From: a gamma proteobacterium HTCC2207
Lineage (GTDB): Bacteria > Pseudomonadota > Gammaproteobacteria > Pseudomonadales > Porticoccaceae
DNA length: 64,000 nucleotides
Assembly: GCA_000153445.1 (NCBI GenBank)
Contig: CH672397.1
Span: 354,930-418,929 of the forward strand
Reading direction: 5' to 3'
Below, one piece after another: positions 1-9,691 of this stretch. The notes beneath the pieces are model-generated. The model searched no databases. It was given only the letters and a program-made list of their open reading frames with translations, and was not told where the DNA came from. A program made the position numbers and the translations under genes. How positions within the stretch are numbered: position 1 is the first letter of the stretch; each line of letters begins with the position of its first letter.

Positions 1-217
1 TGAACAGCTCTATGTGGGTTATGTGGGCAAGAATGTACTCAATTTCTTCCGTCAGGATCATGGCTACCAGGATGGCAGCTATCAAAAGCAGTGGGGCGGA
101 AAGGAAGATAATGAGCACTTGGTGGATATAGTGGCGCAGCTGGATACCTCAGCAAGCGATTTTAAAGACCAGCTCTATGCCCGGATGCTGGCCACCTATA
201 AAGCGCTCTGCGCCTAA
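1..217 (+). CDS. Dimeric (all-alpha) dUTP diphosphatase, 3' part only
   Basis: The gene enters from the left edge, so only about the last 71 residues are visible. The frame is open from base 2 and reads through YVGKNVLNFFRQDHGY and later WGGKEDNEHL. Both match my memory of the dUTPase_2 family of dimeric enzymes that hydrolyse dUTP to dUMP and pyrophosphate and so keep uracil out of DNA. The E-D-N-E-H segment is the family's C-terminal motif. A start at the GTG at base 14 would give an abnormally short protein, so the real start lies outside the window. The family assignment is by recall only; no search was run. Confidence 0.75.
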   Translation, partial: EQLYVGYVGKNVLNFFRQDHGYQDGSYQKQWGGKEDNEHLVDIVAQLDTSASDFKDQLYARMLATYKALCA

Positions 218-229
218 TTGCCTATAAGA

Positions 230-258
230 GGGGAGTATTGTTCCTGAAAATGCTCCCC
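230..258 (+). terminator. Possible hairpin terminator after the dUTPase gene
   Basis: A 10-bp stem (ggggagtatt with aatgctcccc, one G-T pair) closes a 9-base loop 13 bases after the stop codon. There is no clear T-run after it, so it is either a weak terminator or a hairpin in the leader of mdh. Confidence 0.35.
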
Positions 259-381
259 ATTAGTCTGGCAATGATGCATTTTTGCTGTGCATCCTTATAA
301 TAGCGCCCCGCAATAGCGCCACAGGTTGTGGCCCTTATCCTTACTTATTTTTAGGCGTACTCACTTCTTCGGAGAACCATC

Positions 382-1362
382 TTGAAATCACCCGTTCGCG
401 TTACCGTTACAGGGGCCGCAGGCCAAATTAGTTATTCTCTATTGTTCCGTATCGCCGCTGGCGAAATGCTTGGCACTGATCAGCCGGTTATTTTACAAAT
501 GCTTGAAATCACTCCGGCATTGGAAGCACTGAAAGGTGTAGCTATGGAACTTGAAGACTGCGCTTTCCCGCTGCTTGCCGATATGGTTTGCACCGACGAC
601 GCAGCAGTCGCTTTTAAGGATACTGATTACGCACTTCTCGTGGGCGCTCGTCCTCGTGGTCCCGGTATGGAGCGCAAAGACCTGCTTGAAGCCAATGCAG
701 CGATTTTCTCTGCCCAGGGCAAAGCTATTGACGCCAACGCGTCAAAAGCGATTAAAGTCTTGGTTGTCGGCAACCCAGCCAACACTAACTCCTTGATTGC
801 CCAGCGCAACGCGCCATCGATTAACCCGCGCCAATTCACCGCTATGACCCGACTGGATCACAACCGTGCTTTGAGCCAAATCGCCGCCAAGACTGGCACC
901 ACGATCAATGATGTGACCCATATGACTATCTGGGGCAATCACTCAGCGACTCAGTATCCAGATATCCACCAGACTAAAGTCAATGGTCAAGCGGCCATCG
1001 ATATGGTCGATCAGGACTGGTACGAAAATGACTTTATTCCTGTTGTACAGCAGCGTGGCGCAGCGATTATTAAAGCGCGCGGCGCGTCTAGTGCCGCTTC
1101 AGCAGCCAATGCGGCGATTGCCCATATGCGCAGCTGGGCTCTGGGCACTGCCGATGGCGATTGGGTCAGCATGGGCGTCTACAGTGATGGCAGTTATGGC
1201 ATTACCGAAGGCCTGATCTACTCTTTCCCTTGTGTCTGTAAAGACGGCGACTGGGAGATTGTTCAGGGCGTTGAAATCAATGACTTCTCACGTGCCAAAA
1301 TGAGCGCGACCGAGCAAGAACTGACAGAAGAGCGCGATGCCGTTCAACACTTGCTGCCCTAA
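382..1362 (+). CDS. mdh: Malate dehydrogenase (NAD-dependent, type 2)
   Basis: The 326-residue product interconverts malate and oxaloacetate in the TCA cycle (cytosolic). The N-terminal Rossmann glycine motif [20 protein letters not shown] is typical of the type 2 malate dehydrogenase family, which is longer than the E. coli type (about 312 residues). The [14 protein letters not shown] segment carries substrate-binding arginines, and the [12 protein letters not shown] segment holds the catalytic histidine region. Translation starts at a TTG at 382; GGAGAA lies about 5 bases upstream (371-376) and the N-terminus fits family members. It is monocistronic, with a hairpin terminator after it. A perfect TATAAT lies at 296-301, but I see no convincing -35 partner. 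Confidence 0.93.
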   Translation: MKSPVRVTVTGAAGQISYSLLFRIAAGEMLGTDQPVILQMLEITPALEALKGVAMELEDCAFPLLADMVCTDDAAVAFKDTDYALLVGARPRGPGMERKDLLEANAAIFSAQGKAIDANASKAIKVLVVGNPANTNSLIAQRNAPSINPRQFTAMTRLDHNRALSQIAAKTGTTINDVTHMTIWGNHSATQYPDIHQTKVNGQAAIDMVDQDWYENDFIPVVQQRGAAIIKARGASSAASAANAAIAHMRSWALGTADGDWVSMGVYSDGSYGITEGLIYSFPCVCKDGDWEIVQGVEINDFSRAKMSATEQELTEERDAVQHLLP

Positions 1363-1438
1363 TTAGAACGAGAGTTTGAATGAGAGCTTGAATAAGGGCT
1401 CAAGTAATAGCCCCACCTGTTAGCAAGCAATATTTAAG

Positions 1439-1473
1439 AGCCGTTTATTCTCCACTGAGTAAGCGGTTTTTTT
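1439..1473 (+). terminator. Rho-independent terminator of mdh
   Basis: A 7-bp stem (ccgttta at 1441-1447 with taagcgg at 1460-1466, one G-T pair) is followed by a run of seven T (1467-1473). It lies about 77 bases after the mdh stop codon. Confidence 0.7.
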
Positions 1474-1597
1474 ATGCCTCAGGGTTTTGCTACTTTTAAC
1501 CCTAAAAAGCCTCTCGGTGACGCTTTTACTGGTTGCTGGGACAATAAATTTGCTACAGTAAGCAACCTTAAAAACAGCCTCTTATTGGGAGAAAACC

Positions 1598-2071
1598 ATG
1601 GCATTTTCTGAAGTTGGAACGCCGGCGAGCGATTTCTCGTTATTTAATCAGCGTGGCGAGAAGGTCAGTCTGGCGGACTTCCGCGGGGTTAAGAATGTGC
1701 TGTTGTATTTCTATCCCAAGGCAATGACTCCCGGCTGCACTGTACAAGCCTGTGGTATTCGCGATAGCAAAGATCAATTTGCCGAGCTCGACACTGTTGT
1801 TATGGCTGTTAGTCCAGACTCAGTTGACAGGCTGGTTAAGTTTGAAGATAAGCAGGAGCTGAACTTTACTCTGCTGTCCGATGAGGATCATCAGGTCACT
1901 GAGAGTTATGGTGCCTGGGATATGAAGAAATTTATGGGCCGCGAATATATGGGCGTGCTGCGCAGCACCTTCGTGATTGGCAAAGATGGCCTGATTAAAC
2001 ACGTGATGCCCAAGGTCAAGACCAAGACCCATCACGATGATGCATTGGCCTGGATTAAAGAGAATTTATAG
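1598..2071 (+). CDS. bcp: Thioredoxin-dependent peroxiredoxin (Bcp/PrxQ type)
   Basis: The 157-residue product reduces H2O2 and organic hydroperoxides using thioredoxin, in the cytosol. The AhpC/TSA fold is complete. The peroxidatic cysteine is C47 in TPGCTVQAC and the resolving cysteine is C52, the usual Bcp spacing of five. FYPKAMTPGCT replaces the more common FYPKDxTPGCT. The length matches the family (about 155). A purine-rich GGGAGAA ribosome-binding site sits just before the ATG. It stands upstream of yajC with 106 bases between them. Confidence 0.93.
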   Translation: MAFSEVGTPASDFSLFNQRGEKVSLADFRGVKNVLLYFYPKAMTPGCTVQACGIRDSKDQFAELDTVVMAVSPDSVDRLVKFEDKQELNFTLLSDEDHQVTESYGAWDMKKFMGREYMGVLRSTFVIGKDGLIKHVMPKVKTKTHHDDALAWIKENL

Positions 2072-2177
2072 CTTTATAGTTCAGCAGCAAGACAAATTTT
2101 TTAACTGTAATTGCCAAGACGAAAGACCGTTGCGGCGCTAATAACCTAACATTATTCATTAAACCTAAGGACTTATT

Positions 2178-2507
2178 ATGTTTTTTATTTCCAGTGCACA
2201 GGCACAGACTTCTGCTCCAGCTGGCGATCCCGGTATTACCGGCTCGCTGATTATGTTTGGCGGACTGTTTATCTTTATGTACCTGTTTATTATCCGTCCA
2301 CAGCGCAAACGTCAGAAAGAGCATACAGATCTGATTACCGGTCTGAGCAAGGGTGATGAAGTCACTATGACCAGTGGCATACTTGGCAAGGTCGTTAAGC
2401 TTGAAGGTGAGTATGTGGTGGTTGAAGTAAATGACAAACTCGAGCTTAAGTTTCAAAAGTCCGCGGTTCATGCGGTGCTACCAAAAGGCACTATCAAGGC
2501 GATCTAA
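2178..2507 (+). CDS. yajC: Preprotein translocase subunit YajC
   Basis: This is a 109-residue inner-membrane protein, an accessory of the SecDF complex that helps Sec-dependent export. One membrane segment (about residues 25-42, GSLIMFGGLFIFMYLFIIRP) is followed by RPQRKRQKE and a cytosolic domain with GLSKGDEVTMTSGILGKV, the YajC hallmark. The start is ATG 2178 with TAAGGA upstream. In most gammaproteobacteria yajC sits between tgt and secD; here it stands alone between bcp and a PLP-enzyme gene, with its own terminator. Confidence 0.93.
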   Translation: MFFISSAQAQTSAPAGDPGITGSLIMFGGLFIFMYLFIIRPQRKRQKEHTDLITGLSKGDEVTMTSGILGKVVKLEGEYVVVEVNDKLELKFQKSAVHAVLPKGTIKAI

Positions 2508-2518
2508 TATCGTAATCA

Positions 2519-2546
2519 AAAAAGGCCGCTGACGCGGCCTTTTTTG
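2519..2546 (+). terminator. Rho-independent terminator of yajC
   Basis: A 6-bp GC-rich stem (ggccgc 2524-2529, gcggcc 2534-2539) with a TGAC loop is flanked by an A-run and followed by six T. This is a textbook intrinsic terminator 16 bases past the yajC stop. Confidence 0.9.
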
Positions 2547-2598
2547 TAGGTGACTTAATTAGCTGATCGTAAAGACGTGATTTGAAGAGAGCGACTAA

Positions 2599-3591
2599 AT
2601 GATTAATTATCCAGAGCGGCTTAACCTGGCTCAGACACCAACGCCGTTCTATCCTCTAGAGCGACTGTCAAAACAGCTCGGCGGGCCGCGCATCTGGATT
2701 AAACGCGATGATCTCACTGGGGCTGCCACCTCTGGCAATAAGGTCCGCAAGCTGGAGTTTCTGCTCGCGGAGGCCCTCGCTAAAGGCTGTGACACCTTGA
2801 TCACCTCTGGTGGTGTACAGTCCAATCACTGCCGTTCAGTGGCGCTTCTCGGTGCTCAGCTGGGCCTCAAAGTGCATCTGTTATTGCGTGCAGATATTGA
2901 GCCAAAGCCAGTGGGCAATCTACTGCTCGATCAATTGGCCGGAGCCACTATTAGTCACTACAGTCTCGATGAGTACCGAGGCTTGAATAAGCTCTTTAAC
3001 CAGTGGCAAGAGCACTATGCTGCGCTTGGACGTAAAGCTTATGCAATTCCTACTGGTGGCAGTAATGGTACTGGTATGTGGGGTTATATAGCCGCCGCTG
3101 AGGAGCTCTCTCAGGACTTTCAGCGCCATGCTATATCTCCTGCAGCCATAGTTCATGCCACCGGTTCTGCGGGCACCCAGGCGGGTTTAATGCTGGGTTG
3201 CCAATTGCATCAGATCAATACTCAGGTAAAAGCTTATGCGGTTTGCGATAACGCTGAGTATTTCACTCGCAAAGTGCGCGGAGATCTAGAGCAATGGCAG
3301 AGTCATTACAGCCCGCAAACGGATATTTCAGGCCTGGTCGCCGATACCTCTGATGAGTATATAGGTCCAGCGTATGGGGTTGCCGGTGAAGAAGTCTTTG
3401 AGTGTATTAAAGAGGTTGCTGCTCTAGAAGGTATTTTGCTCGACCCGGTTTATACCGGCAAAGCATTCTTCGGCATGATCGAAGATATCAAAAAAGGAAA
3501 ATTCTCCCAATGGGACGGTGATGATATCGTCTTTGTCCACACCGGAGGGCTATTTGGATTATTCGCTCAACAGCATCGACTGGGCTATTAG
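2599..3591 (+). CDS. D-cysteine desulfhydrase / ACC deaminase family PLP enzyme
   Basis: The 330-residue product belongs to the PLP fold-type II family that includes D-cysteine desulfhydrase (D-cysteine to pyruvate, H2S and ammonia) and ACC deaminase. KRDDLTG (35-41) and SGNKVRK (45-51) contain the PLP lysine K48. SGGVQSNHCR follows, and the glycine-rich PTGGSNGTG binds phosphate. The RDDLTG/TSGNK signature suits the D-cysteine desulfhydrase branch better than true ACC deaminase, but substrate choice cannot be read with certainty. It is transcribed ahead of an amino-acid symporter, 81 bases apart, so use in D-amino-acid or cysteine catabolism is a reasonable inference. Confidence 0.82.
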   Translation: MINYPERLNLAQTPTPFYPLERLSKQLGGPRIWIKRDDLTGAATSGNKVRKLEFLLAEALAKGCDTLITSGGVQSNHCRSVALLGAQLGLKVHLLLRADIEPKPVGNLLLDQLAGATISHYSLDEYRGLNKLFNQWQEHYAALGRKAYAIPTGGSNGTGMWGYIAAAEELSQDFQRHAISPAAIVHATGSAGTQAGLMLGCQLHQINTQVKAYAVCDNAEYFTRKVRGDLEQWQSHYSPQTDISGLVADTSDEYIGPAYGVAGEEVFECIKEVAALEGILLDPVYTGKAFFGMIEDIKKGKFSQWDGDDIVFVHTGGLFGLFAQQHRLGY

Positions 3592-3672
3592 AATAGTTCT
3601 TATAAACTAGCGCGACTAAAAACAAGAATAAGAATAGCTTTAAAAACGCTAAAAATAATAAAAGGGATTGTT

Positions 3673-5040
3673 ATGTTTGAACAAATTATCGACACCATGA
3701 GAGATGTGATTTGGGGCCCAGGCATGCTGACACTGCTGCTGGGAACCGGTATCTATTTAACCATTGGTTTAAAAGGAATCAGTATCACCAAGATTCCCTA
3801 TGCCTTTAAACAGCTGTTTAAGGGCCGCAAAGGCAGTGGTGAAGGGGAGATCAGCCCGTTTAATGCGTTGATGACAGCGCTCTCATCCACAGTCGGTACC
3901 GGTAATATCGTTGGTGTGGCCACGGCTATAGCTCTGGGTGGGCCAGGTGCTCTGTTTTGGATGTGGTGTGCTGCCGTAATCGGCCTGGCGACCAAATATG
4001 CCGAGGCAGTATTGGCCGTTCACTATCGTGAAACCGATGTGCTGGGCAAAAAGGTGGGTGGGCCCATGTACTACATCAAGAACGGCCTTGGTGAAAATTG
4101 GAAATGGCTGGGTATGCTATTTGCATTTTTTGGTGCTCTGGCAGGTTTTGGGTTGGCCAACACTGTGCAGTCCAATGCTGTATCTCAGATCCTCGAGAGC
4201 AACTTTCATGTGCCCACCTTAGTTAGCGGCCTAGTGATGTCGATTTTGGTCGGCGTTGTCTTACTCGGCGGTATTAAGCGCATCGCAGAAGTTGCTGGCA
4301 AGCTGGTTCCCTTAATGGCGCTTATCTATCTGTTAGCTACCATGAGTATTCTGATCCTCAATGCTGCGGCAGTACCTGCTGCGGTGGTGTTAATTGTTGA
4401 TACCGCGTTTAACGGCGCTGCAGCAACTGGAGGCTTTGTCGGTGCCAGCATAATGTTGGCCCTGCAAAGTGGTGTGGCGCGAGGCGTGTTTTCCAATGAA
4501 TCGGGTCTGGGTTCAGCGCCCATAGCCCATGCCGCCGCTGAGACTAATAGCCCAGTGCGTCAGGGCTCAATCGCTATGCTGGGGACTTTTATAGATACGT
4601 TAATTATATGCACCATGACCGGCCTTGTTCTTGTGGTTACCGGTGTCTGGGATGGTGAGTTGTACGGTGCCGCTATGACATCGGCCGCTTTTAGTTCTCA
4701 GCTGCCGTTTGGCGATATTATTTTGACCCTGTGCATTATTCTGTTTGGCTTTACCACCATGTTGGGCTGGAGCTATTACGGCGAGCGCTGTGCTGAATTT
4801 TTACTTGGCCCGAAAGTAATCGTGCCATTTCGAGTACTTTGGGTAGCGGGTATTTTTCTCGGCACACAAATGAGCTTGGAACTGGTTTGGAAAATGTCTG
4901 ATGTGCTCAACGGTATGATGGCCATTCCCAACCTAATTGCACTGGTGTTTTTGGCTCCGGTTGTGTTTCGCCTCTCCAAAGAGTACTTTGCTGAAGAAGA
5001 GCAAACTGAGAGCGACGCTGCAGCTCAGAAGCAGTCTTAA
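3673..5040 (+). CDS. Sodium:alanine symporter family (AGCS) transporter
   Basis: This is a 455-residue polytopic inner-membrane protein with about 10-11 hydrophobic segments. The AGCS family imports alanine or glycine (some members glutamine) with Na+. Diagnostic segments are SSTVGTGNIVGVATAIALGG (about 76-95), GPGALFWMW, and GVARGVFSNESGLGSAPIAH (about 268-287). The C-terminus is a short acidic cytosolic tail. The ribosome-binding site is AAGGGA, 7-8 bases before the ATG. It lies downstream of the D-cysteine desulfhydrase-like gene in the same direction. Confidence 0.9.
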   Translation: MFEQIIDTMRDVIWGPGMLTLLLGTGIYLTIGLKGISITKIPYAFKQLFKGRKGSGEGEISPFNALMTALSSTVGTGNIVGVATAIALGGPGALFWMWCAAVIGLATKYAEAVLAVHYRETDVLGKKVGGPMYYIKNGLGENWKWLGMLFAFFGALAGFGLANTVQSNAVSQILESNFHVPTLVSGLVMSILVGVVLLGGIKRIAEVAGKLVPLMALIYLLATMSILILNAAAVPAAVVLIVDTAFNGAAATGGFVGASIMLALQSGVARGVFSNESGLGSAPIAHAAAETNSPVRQGSIAMLGTFIDTLIICTMTGLVLVVTGVWDGELYGAAMTSAAFSSQLPFGDIILTLCIILFGFTTMLGWSYYGERCAEFLLGPKVIVPFRVLWVAGIFLGTQMSLELVWKMSDVLNGMMAIPNLIALVFLAPVVFRLSKEYFAEEEQTESDAAAQKQS

Positions 5041-5100
5041 AGAGCAAAGTAGATATCTGGGTAATGACATAAATAGAGATCTAAACAGAGAGATGATGGT

Positions 5101-6009
5101 ATGTCTGAATTAAACGGCCCAAAACTGGTTATCGCGATTTCCTCAACCGCACTATTTGATATGCGCGAGAGCCATGAGATCTACGAGAGTCAGGGCGTGG
5201 CCGCTTATTCGAAATATCAACGTGAGCACGAAGACGATATTCTTGAGCCGGGGGAAGCGTTCCCCCTGGTGACGAAACTGTTGCGGATCAACGAAAAGCT
5301 CGGTGGTGAGCCAAGGGTAGAAGTGATCCTGCTGTCTCGAAATTCCGCGGACACTGGCCTACGGGTATTTAATTCCATCGCTCACCATGGACTAAATATC
5401 ACTCGAGCTGCATTTTCTGGCGGCAACTCCCCCTACAGATATGTCTCGGCCTTTGCCTGCCATTTGTTTTTAAGCACCAATGCCCAGGATGTCCGCAGCG
5501 CCCTCGACAGTGGTATGGCGGCAGCCACTCTGTTGCCATCTCAGAAGAGCGTCAGTGAATCCGACGAGCTGCGCTTTGCCTTCGATGGTGATGCGGTGCT
5601 GTTCTCCGACGCCTCAGAGAGAATCTTTAAAGAGCGTGGTTTGGATGCGTTTACGGCCAATGAGAAAGCCGAAGCGCGGATGCCATTAGACGCGGGTCCA
5701 TTTAAGATATTTTTACAGACACTGCATTCACTGCAGGCTGAATTTCCCATAGATGAGTGCCCGATTCGCACGGCGTTGGTGACTGCTCGAGCGGCTCCAG
5801 CCCATGAGCGTGTTGTACGTACATTGCGAGAATGGGGCATCCGCATCGATGAGAGTCTATTTCTTGGCGGCCTCAGCAAAGGAGACTTTCTTAAGTCCTT
5901 CGGCGCCGATGTATTCTTTGACGATCAGCAGGTTCACTGCAGCTCCGCCAGTGAACATGTGGCTACTGGTCATGTTCCTCACGGCGTTGCCAATGAGCTT
6001 AAAGAGTAG
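5101..6009 (+). CDS. 5'-nucleotidase (cytosolic NT5C1-like family)
   Basis: The 302-residue product matches the bacterial 5'-nucleotidase family related to eukaryotic cytosolic 5'-nucleotidase IA, which dephosphorylates (deoxy)nucleoside monophosphates. Features seen: KLVIAISSTALFDM at the N-terminus (the family carries S-S-T-A-L-F where classic HAD enzymes have DxD), VEVILLSRNSADTGLRVF, AFSGGNSPYRY, and FDGDAVLFSD in the middle. A C-terminal GGLSKGDFLKSFGADVFFDD supplies acidic metal ligands. No signal peptide is present, so it acts in the cytosol. The identity rests on recalled family motifs. Confidence 0.82.
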   Translation: MSELNGPKLVIAISSTALFDMRESHEIYESQGVAAYSKYQREHEDDILEPGEAFPLVTKLLRINEKLGGEPRVEVILLSRNSADTGLRVFNSIAHHGLNITRAAFSGGNSPYRYVSAFACHLFLSTNAQDVRSALDSGMAAATLLPSQKSVSESDELRFAFDGDAVLFSDASERIFKERGLDAFTANEKAEARMPLDAGPFKIFLQTLHSLQAEFPIDECPIRTALVTARAAPAHERVVRTLREWGIRIDESLFLGGLSKGDFLKSFGADVFFDDQQVHCSSASEHVATGHVPHGVANELKE

Positions 6010-6056
6010 CGTCGAGTTTGGTAGATTAGAATTGGTTGAGTGATGGAGCATTAACT

Positions 6057-6308
6057 ATGGCGGTTTTACGATCTCGGAAATACCGTCAGCTGTCGGACGC
6101 AGAGATACTTAAACGGTTTAAAGATCAGCCCGTAGGTGAGGACCTTCACTTTCTACAAATCGAACTAGAGCAGCGGGATCTGGCGCAACAGGCGGATCAG
6201 GTGTTACAAGAGGTGCGTAAAAAAGCACGCCACTCGGTGCTTTACTATCTTTTTTATGCGTTGATGTTTGGTTTTTTTGTCGCGCGATTTGGCTCAGATT
6301 TTATCTAG
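6057..6308 (+). CDS. Small membrane-anchored protein of unknown function
   Basis: This 83-residue product has a charged, probably helical N-terminal two thirds (SDAEILKRFKDQ, then ELEQRDLAQQADQVLQEVRK) and one hydrophobic C-terminal segment (LYYLFYALMFGFFVARFG), so it is likely tail-anchored in the inner membrane. The frame stays open upstream to a TTG at 6036, but the ATG at 6057 has GGAG eight bases before it (6045-6048) and is preferred. It follows the 5'-nucleotidase gene by 47 bases and may be co-transcribed. I do not recognise a family. Confidence 0.65.
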   Translation: MAVLRSRKYRQLSDAEILKRFKDQPVGEDLHFLQIELEQRDLAQQADQVLQEVRKKARHSVLYYLFYALMFGFFVARFGSDFI

Positions 6309-6379
6309 GTTTTGACGCTTAAGCTTTTCCACTTATGTTTTTTCACTTTCACTTTTAGTTACGCTGTTAACTGAGATTC

Positions 6380-7168
6380 TTAGAAAACCGCAAATTTAAT
6401 GCCCATCCCCAGAAGTAGGGTCGCGATTGCAGTCTGTAAAATATTGCTTGGAATTCTGCGAGCCAGTCGCGTGCCCAAGTGAATCGCCGGCAGCGAACCG
6501 ATCAATAGGCATCCCAACAGCATAAAATCAACATTGCCGAGCCAGATCATGTGCCCAAGGCCGGCCACCAGAGTAAGGGGTACCGCATGGGCTATATCGG
6601 TTCCAACGATCTTCAGCGCTGGCATATGTGGGTAGAGGACCATCAATACTGCGGCACAGAAGGCGCCGGCGCCCACTGATGAAAGGGTAACAAAAATGCC
6701 TAAGAAGATTCCCACCAAGAAAATGACAGCGTCATTGTGACGGGCAAAAAAACCGTTGCTAGATTCAGGTGTTATTTTAACTGTCTGCCGTAAACGGCCG
6801 TTTAGTAGAATCACAGTGGCAGTTAATACCAACATTACCCCGAGGCTGCGTGTCAAAATACCCTCATATTCGGTGGAATCATTAAACACCTGACTGAGAA
6901 AAAGGGCGGTAATTACCGAGGCTGGCACACTGCCCAGGGCGAGCATGCGAACGGTGCGCCACTGAATCGTTTTCTGTTTCTGATGACTGACAACGCCGCC
7001 AGCTTTGGTAATCGCAGCATAGAGCAGATCAGTACCTATGGCGACATTGTAGGGGAAGCCAAACAGTATTAGCAGCGGGGTCATCAAAGAGCCTCCACCG
7101 ACACCAGTCAAGCCTATAGCTAGGCCGACGGCAGCACCAGAGGCTATGTAGAGAATCAGGTCGATCAT
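6380..7168 (-). CDS. TauE/SafE (TSUP) family anion exporter
   Basis: This 262-residue inner-membrane protein has about eight hydrophobic segments and the two-fold repeat typical of the TSUP family (N-terminal GLTGVGGGSLMTPLLILF; internal TLSSVGAGAFCAAVLMVLYP). Members export or import sulfite, sulfoacetate, taurine or other organosulfur anions. It is transcribed divergently from cysB across a 189-bp gap, so a role in sulfur-anion traffic under CysB control is a sensible inference, not something the sequence proves. Confidence 0.85.
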   Translation of the reverse strand: MIDLILYIASGAAVGLAIGLTGVGGGSLMTPLLILFGFPYNVAIGTDLLYAAITKAGGVVSHQKQKTIQWRTVRMLALGSVPASVITALFLSQVFNDSTEYEGILTRSLGVMLVLTATVILLNGRLRQTVKITPESSNGFFARHNDAVIFLVGIFLGIFVTLSSVGAGAFCAAVLMVLYPHMPALKIVGTDIAHAVPLTLVAGLGHMIWLGNVDFMLLGCLLIGSLPAIHLGTRLARRIPSNILQTAIATLLLGMGIKFAVF

Positions 7169-7339
7169 TGGGTAGGGCAGTCACTTATAGGCAAATATTT
7201 TCTGATACTTTAGCAAGCTGAACCTATTCGAAGAAGGAATAGTTTTGTATATTTTTATAGCTTTATCGTATAGATAGGGGTATGTTTCGAATAGACATAA
7301 TATTAGGGCAGGGCTCAATCGCAGGTTTAGCTGTCCTAG

Positions 7340-8332
<993 letters not shown>

Positions 8333-8384
8333 GGATAAAACTGCTGAGAACGCTTTATAACAGGACAAGCGCCTTCGGCGGCAA

Positions 8385-8405
8385 GATCGACTGAGACAGT
8401 CGATC
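8385..8405. terminator. Perfect hairpin between convergent cysB and the CXXC-protein gene
   Basis: A 9-bp perfect stem (gatcgactg/cagtcgatc) with a three-base AGA loop lies in the 107-bp gap between convergent genes. Neither side shows a strong T-run (GATAAAAAGAG follows on the plus side), so it is a transcript-end hairpin candidate, not a classical terminator. Confidence 0.45.
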
Positions 8406-8439
8406 GATAAAAAGAGAGTCGCCTTAACAATAGACAGTC

Positions 8440-8772
8440 TTACAAAAAATCGAGGTCGACGTCGTTCATAATCTCAGCGATCTCCTCTTCCTCGCTGGTC
8501 TCTGCGTCTAGTACCTCTTTAACGAATTTAAAATAGACGGTATAAATTTGAGCCGACTCACCGTCACGCTCGACAATAAAGAATGGGGCGCGGTCAACTG
8601 CATGTTCTGTTGCCAGCAGCATTCCCTCAGATTGCTCATTAGACTCATCGGCAACAACGGTGCGGTCGATGCGCTCGAGCTGTCCTGCCGCGCGCATCTT
8701 CTCTTCTATCTCGCCACACTTTTTGCACGGAGACCCATCGGCAAAGATTTTTTTCACCATGGTGATTTTCAT
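8440..8772 (-). CDS. Small CXXC thioredoxin-like protein next to cysH
   Basis: The 110-residue protein begins with a beta strand and a redox-type motif SPCKKC (C16 and C19) followed by a helix (GEIEEKMRAAGQLERID), as in thioredoxin or glutaredoxin folds. A cis-proline-like AVDRAPFFIVE comes about 45 residues later. The C-terminus is very acidic (ETSEEEEIAEIMNDVDLDFL). It lies 23 bases after cysH on the same strand, and the same neighbour occurs between cysB and cysH in Pseudomonas (as I recall). A role in supplying or protecting thiols for APS reductase is inference. AAGGAGA precedes the ATG closely. Confidence 0.75.
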   Translation of the reverse strand: MKITMVKKIFADGSPCKKCGEIEEKMRAAGQLERIDRTVVADESNEQSEGMLLATEHAVDRAPFFIVERDGESAQIYTVYFKFVKEVLDAETSEEEEIAEIMNDVDLDFL

Positions 8773-8795
8773 ACTTATCTCCTTTTAGCTCGCAT

Positions 8796-9521
8796 TTATT
8801 TACTGATATTAACCGCGTGAAGACCACATTCTTTCAACGTCGCTTCTTCCCACCACCAGCGGCCTTCGCGCTCGTGTTGACCAGGTCCAGTAGGACGGGT
8901 GCAGGGCTCACAACCAATGCTGACAAATCCCTGATCATGCAACTCATTGTAGGGAACATTGTTTGCGCGGATATAATCCCACACCTGCTTTGATGTCCAG
9001 TTGGCCAGTGGATTGAACTTGGTCAGGCTGTCATCTGGGCGGGAAAAGGCTTTATCGTCTTGCATTACTGGGACTTCAGCGCGAGTGCCGGGGCTCTGGT
9101 CGCGCCGCTGGCCAGTGATCCATGCGTCCACCGTTAATAACTGCTTACGCAGTGGTGCAATCTTGCGCACGCCACAGCATTCTTTGTGATCATCTTGGTA
9201 AAAGCTAAAAAGACCTTTTTCTTTGACCAGCTTTTCCACTTTGGCTGCCTCTGGCATCACTAGGTCAATTTTAATGTCGTAGTGGTTGCGCACGGCTTCA
9301 ATAAAACGATAAGTCTGAGCATGGAGCCGGCCTGTATCCAGCGAAAAGACTTGAATGTCTTTGCGGATTTTATAGGCCATATCGATCAACACTACATCTT
9401 CAGCACCGCTGAATGAGATCGCAATATTGTCAAAGTTCTCAAGAGCGTAACGAAGAATTTCCTGTGGTGACTGGGTTGCCAGTTCACTGTCTATATCGAC
9501 GATGTTGGTGATCGAGCTCAT
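8796..9521 (-). CDS. cysH: Assimilatory adenylyl-sulfate (APS) reductase, 4Fe-4S type
   Basis: The 241-residue product reduces activated sulfate to sulfite with thioredoxin or glutaredoxin. The PP-loop SFSGAED is at 37-43. The paired cysteines C115-C116 (KECCGVRK) and C204/C207 (GCEPC) are the CC...CxxC iron-sulfur signature that marks APS reductases, so APS and not PAPS is the expected substrate, as in P. aeruginosa. The catalytic cysteine is C232 in KECGLH near the C-terminus. It is probably co-transcribed with the downstream CXXC protein and is divergent from thrH. Confidence 0.93.
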   Translation of the reverse strand: MSSITNIVDIDSELATQSPQEILRYALENFDNIAISFSGAEDVVLIDMAYKIRKDIQVFSLDTGRLHAQTYRFIEAVRNHYDIKIDLVMPEAAKVEKLVKEKGLFSFYQDDHKECCGVRKIAPLRKQLLTVDAWITGQRRDQSPGTRAEVPVMQDDKAFSRPDDSLTKFNPLANWTSKQVWDYIRANNVPYNELHDQGFVSIGCEPCTRPTGPGQHEREGRWWWEEATLKECGLHAVNISK

Positions 9522-9691
9522 ACAAAAGTTTCCGATAGATTTTAAAGGCCGGCACTATAGCAAAACCGGCTAATTAGTAAAAATAATAAGCAGCTATAGG
9601 CTTATAACCTTTTATCCGAAATGTTCTCAATTGCGCAGGCCTGCGTAACCACGTAAAGTGCACGCAAAATTAATCTTTGGGAGTATTATCT

